From contig CAZJFS010000052.1 of NCBI GenBank assembly GCA_964545075.1, positions 1 to 25,445 of the forward strand: DNA of 25,445 nucleotides, given 5' to 3'. Under the pieces are notes generated by a model. The model worked only from the letters and a program-made list of their open reading frames with translations. It did not search any database and was not told the DNA's origin. Position 1 is the first letter of the stretch; each line of letters begins with the position of its first letter. The translations under genes were made by a program, and so were the position numbers. Of this stretch, positions 22,183 to 25,445 are shown in pieces. Source of the stretch: DAOPXV01 sp035352535. GTDB taxonomy: Bacteria; Muiribacteriota; UBA9980.

Positions 22183-23274
22183 TTACAGTTGATATTCGAT
22201 TATACGCTTTTTAATTTCGGTGTACTTGCCCAATAATTCGGCCTGGTTCAATTTTTCATCGCCCCAGAAAAAGCAGCGGTTTTCATATAAGCACTTGTAG
22301 CCGTTCCCGATTTTTGATAAAACCCTTTCCGTTTTTTTCAGCGTTTCGCGCGTGCAGCTTTGTCCGCTGACATCGTCATGGATATCGAGTACATAGGATC
22401 TGAAGGATTCCATGTCGTATAACTTTTTAAGCTCGTCAAGGCTTGAAAGACCTGTTTCCCAAAGTTTAATGAAATTCAACATCCAGGCGAGTATATCGCT
22501 CGCGGCATTATTTTCTTTCAGCCAGCCGAATTTTTTATGGTAATATTTTAGCGCTATATTCTTTTCCATCTCATATTCGCTCAATGCGAGGTCGATGCCG
22601 CTATCTTCTTCCGTATCCATTAAATATTGCATGAAATTACGGCTTTCGAACCTCTCGGCCGGATGGAAGAGGGGGATCTCCCTTCCGTCGGCATTGTATT
22701 CATTCAAGGGGTCGTATGGATACATATATCCGAAATCGAATAAACGCACGCTTCCGTCATTTTGGATCAAGAGATTGCCCGGGCACAGATCGTATTCAAA
22801 AAAACCGGCGATATCGATATTATAAAGCGTATTGAAGAGGTTCTCGAATATTTCGCGAGTATATTTTTTTATGTGGCCGCCTTCGATCCAGGGCGATAAG
22901 ATGATCCCGCCGTTCAAGCTTGCGTATGCCGTATCGACGATCCCCGAATAAGCATGCGGATTCACTTTCTTCAGTCTTTCAAAGTCCCGCCGGCGCTGAA
23001 TTTCATTTAAAAATGATGTCTGTCCGTCTATATTTTTGACGAGTATCTCGCCGCGCTTCTTTTTTAAATTCCAATATCCGCCGTTTATTTTCAATTTATA
23101 AACATCGGCCGTCAGTCCCGAACGTATATGTTTTTCGACATATTCGGATCCGCCGTCTATATTAATAAATTCCGATATGGCAAGCGGTAATTTATCAGGA
23201 TCTCCGATTTCAATTTCACATCCGCCGGCCAAAAAATCCAGTTGATTTTTTCTTCTTATGTCAGCTATTCCCAT
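22183..23274 (-). CDS. Atypical protein-kinase-like / phosphotransferase protein
   Basis: 363 residues with a bacterial small-kinase fold. Visible: a degenerate glycine loop (R-S-G-L-T-A-D-V-Y, about 51-59), candidate ATP-binding Lys at 71-73, catalytic loop Y-D162-L-C-P-G-N167-L-L and metal-binding L-F-D180-F-G182. The catalytic loop lacks the His of H-x-D, as in several lipopolysaccharide- and aminoglycoside-type kinases. The C-terminal ~170 residues are helical with W and Y residues and no recognised motif. The substrate is unknown; a small molecule, sugar or protein is possible. GGAG about 5 nt before the ATG supports the start. It is the first gene of a two-gene unit with the histidine kinase, with a good promoter (23345-23317). 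Confidence 0.7.
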   Translation of the reverse strand: MGIADIRRKNQLDFLAGGCEIEIGDPDKLPLAISEFINIDGGSEYVEKHIRSGLTADVYKLKINGGYWNLKKKRGEILVKNIDGQTSFLNEIQRRRDFERLKKVNPHAYSGIVDTAYASLNGGIILSPWIEGGHIKKYTREIFENLFNTLYNIDIAGFFEYDLCPGNLLIQNDGSVRLFDFGYMYPYDPLNEYNADGREIPLFHPAERFESRNFMQYLMDTEEDSGIDLALSEYEMEKNIALKYYHKKFGWLKENNAASDILAWMLNFIKLWETGLSSLDELKKLYDMESFRSYVLDIHDDVSGQSCTRETLKKTERVLSKIGNGYKCLYENRCFFWGDEKLNQAELLGKYTEIKKRIIEYQL

Positions 23275-23316
23275 GCAGACTCCGATTTATCTATCAATAT
23301 ACTCATTTCAGCTTTG

Positions 23317-23345
23317 ATTTTAACAAAATTAATATTAATTGTAAA
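23317..23345 (-). promoter_or_regulatory. Sigma70 promoter of the kinase/histidine kinase unit
   Basis: Minus strand TTTACA (23345-23340), 17-nt spacer, TAAAAT (23322-23317). Each hexamer differs from consensus by one base. The start of transcription falls about 35 nt before the ATG at 23274. Confidence 0.65.
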
Positions 23346-23374
23346 TACGCAAAAGTTTGGTTTCAAAAAAATAG

Positions 23375-23403
23375 TTGAATTTTTTAATTCATTATGTTAA
23401 CAT
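23375..23403 (+). promoter_or_regulatory. Promoter candidate for pyk
   Basis: TTGAAT (23375-23380), 17-nt spacer, TAACAT (23398-23403). Each hexamer is 4 of 6, so it is modest. It would leave an untranslated leader of about 240 nt. Confidence 0.4.
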
Positions 23404-23651
23404 GGATCATTCTAATCTTCAATGTTTTTGGGATTAGTCTCATCAATTTAATATTTCAAAAAAATATAAAAAAAGGCTTTAAGGGGCGGGGTGGAAATTC
23501 AGGCGGCAATGGCGGAGATCGTCGCTTTTGCGGTGACGCTATAGTTATATTTTAATGCCATTGCGTTAATTGTCGGGAATCGAAACTGAAATATCGCCTG
23601 AAATATTGGATATTATTAAGAATTTTATAAATATCGAGGAGAACGTTAAAA

Positions 23652-25337
23652 ATGAACAACCTTACAAGGATCATCTGTACGATAGGGCCCGCATGCCATT
23701 CGGTCGAGATGATAAAAAAACTTATAAGCCGTGGCATGGATGTCGCGAGGCTTAATTTTTCGCACGATCCTCACGATCTTCAGCTTGAAAAAATTAATAT
23801 GATCAGGCAGGCATCGAAGGAATTAAATATTCCAGTAGCGATTCTCGCCGACATTCAAGGACCGAAGATCCGAGTAGCGTCGCTTCCAAACGGACCGATA
23901 GAGCTGAAAAAAGGCGAGACGGTGACCATAACGACGCGCGAGAACGTTTTCGGACCGGACATCATTCCGACGATATATAAAAATCTGCCCTTCGATGTTT
24001 CACCCGGCTCAAGGGTTTTACTCGATGACGGCCGCCTCGAGCTTCATGTGCGCGAGGTTATTTCAGATACGGATGTGACCTGTGAAATTATAAAAGGCGG
24101 ATTGTTAAAGGAAAAAAAAGGTATCAACCTTCCGAATGTGAATGTTTCGGCGCCGGCGCTTACGGAAAAAGACATAAAAGACATAGAATTTGTTTTAAAA
24201 CATGACGTGGATTATATCGCGCTTTCATTCGTCAGGAAGGCCAGCGATATTTTAAGGGCGAAACAGATCATTCACAGGCAGGGAAAAGATACGCCAATTA
24301 TAGCTAAAATCGAAAGGTACGAAGCCGTCGAAAATTTTGATTCGATATTAAAGGCGGTTCGCGCGGTTATGGTCGCGCGCGGAGATCTTGGCGTCGAGCT
24401 TTCATCCGAAAAAGTTCCGCTCATTCAGAAAAATATAATTCAAAAATGCAACGCCGCCGGGAAACCGGTTATTGTAGCGACGCAGATGCTCGAGAGCATG
24501 GTCGATAACCCTATGCCTACGAGAGCCGAAGCGTCCGATGTCGCGAACGCGATAATAGACGGGGCCGACGCCATAATGCTCTCGGGCGAAACAGCCACCG
24601 GAAATTATCCCGAGGAAGCGGTCGCCATGATGTATAAAATATCGGTTGAAATCGACGGATATGTCCTTATGAATAGCCGCGACAAATGCGGCGATCTTCA
24701 TCCGCAGCACACGGTGGCCGACGAGCTTTGCTATGCTACGACCCATGCGTCGACCGACCTCGACGCTAAATTGATAGTCGTTTATTCCGAAAGCGGCCGT
24801 ACGGCAAGGCTTGTTTCAAAATACAGGCCGCGCGTTCCAATCCTTGCGCTTACGACATCTGAAAAAGTCAGCCGCCGCGTAAAACTTTTTCGCGGCGTTA
24901 TTCCTTCGCTCGTCGGAAGCGTATCGAGTATCGAGGAGGTTATAGCCAGATCCGAGGAAGCCGCCATAGAGAGCGGTTTTGTTAAAAATGGCGATCATAT
25001 TCTTATAACCGCGGGTATGCCCTTTGGAAAGGCTGGAACGACGAACATAATGAAAGTCCATGAGATCACTCAAGCTGATAGAGTACCAGCTTCGGAACCG
25101 GTGTCAGGCGAGCGGAGCAGGCGAGCAGCTATATTTGAAAGCGCTGAAAATTCGCTGAAACTTTCATTCGACAGGTCTAAATGCACCGCCTGCGGCGATT
25201 GCGTTTCCGTATGCGCCTTTGAAATATTTGAAGAGGGTGAATCGGGCATAACCGTTAACGAGGATAATCTCAATAAATGCACGAAGGATTGTATCTGCGT
25301 GAAGAATTGTCCTCATGGAGCTATCGGTATAGAGTAA
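23652..25337 (+). CDS. pyk: Pyruvate kinase with C-terminal ferredoxin-like (2x4Fe-4S) extension
   Basis: 561 residues. Residues 1-~475 are a complete pyruvate kinase (phosphoenolpyruvate + ADP to pyruvate + ATP): I-C-T-I-G-P-A, R-L-N-F-S-H, I-I-A-K-I-E (catalytic Lys and Glu), M-V-A-R-G-D-L-G-V-E, M-L-E-S-M and D-A-I-M-L-S-G-E-T-A. After a ~30-residue linker comes a ferredoxin-like tail: C511-x2-C514-x2-C517-x3-C521, then C543-x3-C547-x1-C549-x3-C553-P. The second set is off by one from the usual C-x2-C-x2-C-x3-C-P. The tail replaces the PEP-utiliser domain found in some bacterial pyruvate kinases. A redox or electron-transfer link between glycolysis and ferredoxin-using enzymes is possible but unproven; it could also be regulatory or structural. 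AGGAG (23637-23641) is 10 nt before the ATG. Confidence 0.9.
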   Translation: MNNLTRIICTIGPACHSVEMIKKLISRGMDVARLNFSHDPHDLQLEKINMIRQASKELNIPVAILADIQGPKIRVASLPNGPIELKKGETVTITTRENVFGPDIIPTIYKNLPFDVSPGSRVLLDDGRLELHVREVISDTDVTCEIIKGGLLKEKKGINLPNVNVSAPALTEKDIKDIEFVLKHDVDYIALSFVRKASDILRAKQIIHRQGKDTPIIAKIERYEAVENFDSILKAVRAVMVARGDLGVELSSEKVPLIQKNIIQKCNAAGKPVIVATQMLESMVDNPMPTRAEASDVANAIIDGADAIMLSGETATGNYPEEAVAMMYKISVEIDGYVLMNSRDKCGDLHPQHTVADELCYATTHASTDLDAKLIVVYSESGRTARLVSKYRPRVPILALTTSEKVSRRVKLFRGVIPSLVGSVSSIEEVIARSEEAAIESGFVKNGDHILITAGMPFGKAGTTNIMKVHEITQADRVPASEPVSGERSRRAAIFESAENSLKLSFDRSKCTACGDCVSVCAFEIFEEGESGITVNEDNLNKCTKDCICVKNCPHGAIGIE

Positions 25338-25354
25338 AGTGTGAAGGGGGGTAT

Positions 25355-25445
25355 ATGAGTAATTTTGATGATCTCGCGAAAGAATGGGACCAGAATCCGA
25401 TGAATCTTGAACGCACTGAAAAATTATTTAATGCGATAATCGGTG
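25355..25445 (+). CDS. Start of a probable class I SAM-dependent methyltransferase (cut by window end)
   Basis: ATG follows AAGGGGGG (25343-25350) by 4-5 nt. The first 30 codons read F-D-D-L-A-K-E-W-D-Q-N-P-M-N-L-E-R, a typical opening of class I methyltransferases (W-D-x-[DN]-P-x-x-x-E-R before the SAM-binding fold). The SAM motif itself is beyond the window. It starts 17 nt after pyk and is probably co-transcribed. Confidence 0.55.
   Translation, partial: MSNFDDLAKEWDQNPMNLERTEKLFNAIIG

Larger units (their letters stand above)
23275..23651. other. Divergent intergenic region with two promoters and a long pyk leader
   Basis: A 377-nt gap between the atypical kinase (minus) and pyruvate kinase (plus). 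It contains one promoter on each strand (23317-23345 minus; 23375-23403 plus) and a leader of about 240 nt before pyk. A GC-rich patch at 23480-23545 interrupts the AT-rich background; only weak hairpins were found and no known riboswitch was recognised. Confidence 0.5.

Noticed and set aside
23570..23755. Small open frame before and overlapping pyk, possible leader peptide
   Set aside because: TTG start without a good ribosome site, runs 100 nt into pyk in another frame, and has no leader-peptide composition.
1..25445. CRISPR arrays, tRNA/rRNA genes, insertion sequences
   Set aside because: Looked for direct repeats with spacers, cloverleaf-like segments and transposase motifs; none were found by eye.

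Overview
The window comes from a bacterium, probably an uncultured, deep-branching, diderm-like lineage. The grounds are strong Shine-Dalgarno sites, sigma70-type promoters, an ECF sigma factor with a FecR-type anti-sigma factor, type IV/type II pseudopilins and moderate-to-low GC content. The style (many secreted orphan proteins, FecR-domain proteins, prepilin-like proteins) resembles candidate phyla such as Wallbacteria or Riflebacteria. That is an impression and nothing here proves it. No tRNA, rRNA, CRISPR array, insertion sequence or phage gene was found.

Region by region. (1) 1-1110 looks decayed: an in-frame chimera of a radical-SAM peptide maturase and an OmpR-type response regulator, then a C-terminal remnant of a histidine kinase on the other strand. 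(2) 1111-6250 holds four exported proteins: an endonuclease/exonuclease/phosphatase, a three-domain protein ending in a transglutaminase-like domain of the archaeal pseudomurein endoisopeptidase type, and two paralogous propeller-like proteins. (3) 6307-9780 is a folate block: folC on +, converging on and overlapping a minus-strand operon of a PTPS-family enzyme, folP and folK. That operon has an exact-consensus sigma70 promoter. The PTPS carries both Cys and Glu in the catalytic motif (C-E-x-x-H-G-H), so it is a good candidate for the enzyme that replaces FolB. (4) 10059-12249 holds an exported zinc-ribbon/His-rich protein, a single-domain receiver and an exported glycine-zipper protein. (5) 12312-17278 looks like a five-gene operon: an exported Gly/Ala-rich protein, an exported FecR-domain protein and three pseudopilin-like proteins (PilX/GspK-, PilV/GspI- and PilW/GspJ-like). 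(6) 17362-19799 holds a second endoisopeptidase-like exported protein, an ECF sigma factor and a ZAS-TM-FecR anti-sigma factor. (7) 19818-23274 (minus) holds an atypical kinase followed by a soluble PAS/GAF sensor histidine kinase. (8) 23652-25337 is pyruvate kinase with a C-terminal ferredoxin-like extension, followed by the start of a probable methyltransferase.

How the parts may fit together. A 32-nt element with ECF-promoter architecture (TG--AC, 16-nt spacer, TGTCTAATTA) lies about 51-52 nt upstream of both the secreted nuclease-like gene (1194) and the second endoisopeptidase-like gene (17444). The ECF sigma/anti-sigma pair is encoded just downstream of the latter. Three exported proteins that are otherwise unrelated share a short motif at the predicted mature N-terminus (x-[LV]-F-x-[QK]-D-[VI]-x-[KR]-x-A-x-x-I). 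The working picture is an envelope or secretome island: surface-signalling sigma control, pseudopilin-type secretion or assembly, and secreted hydrolases whose closest recognisable relatives act on methanogen cell walls. This is inference; the individual domain calls are better supported.
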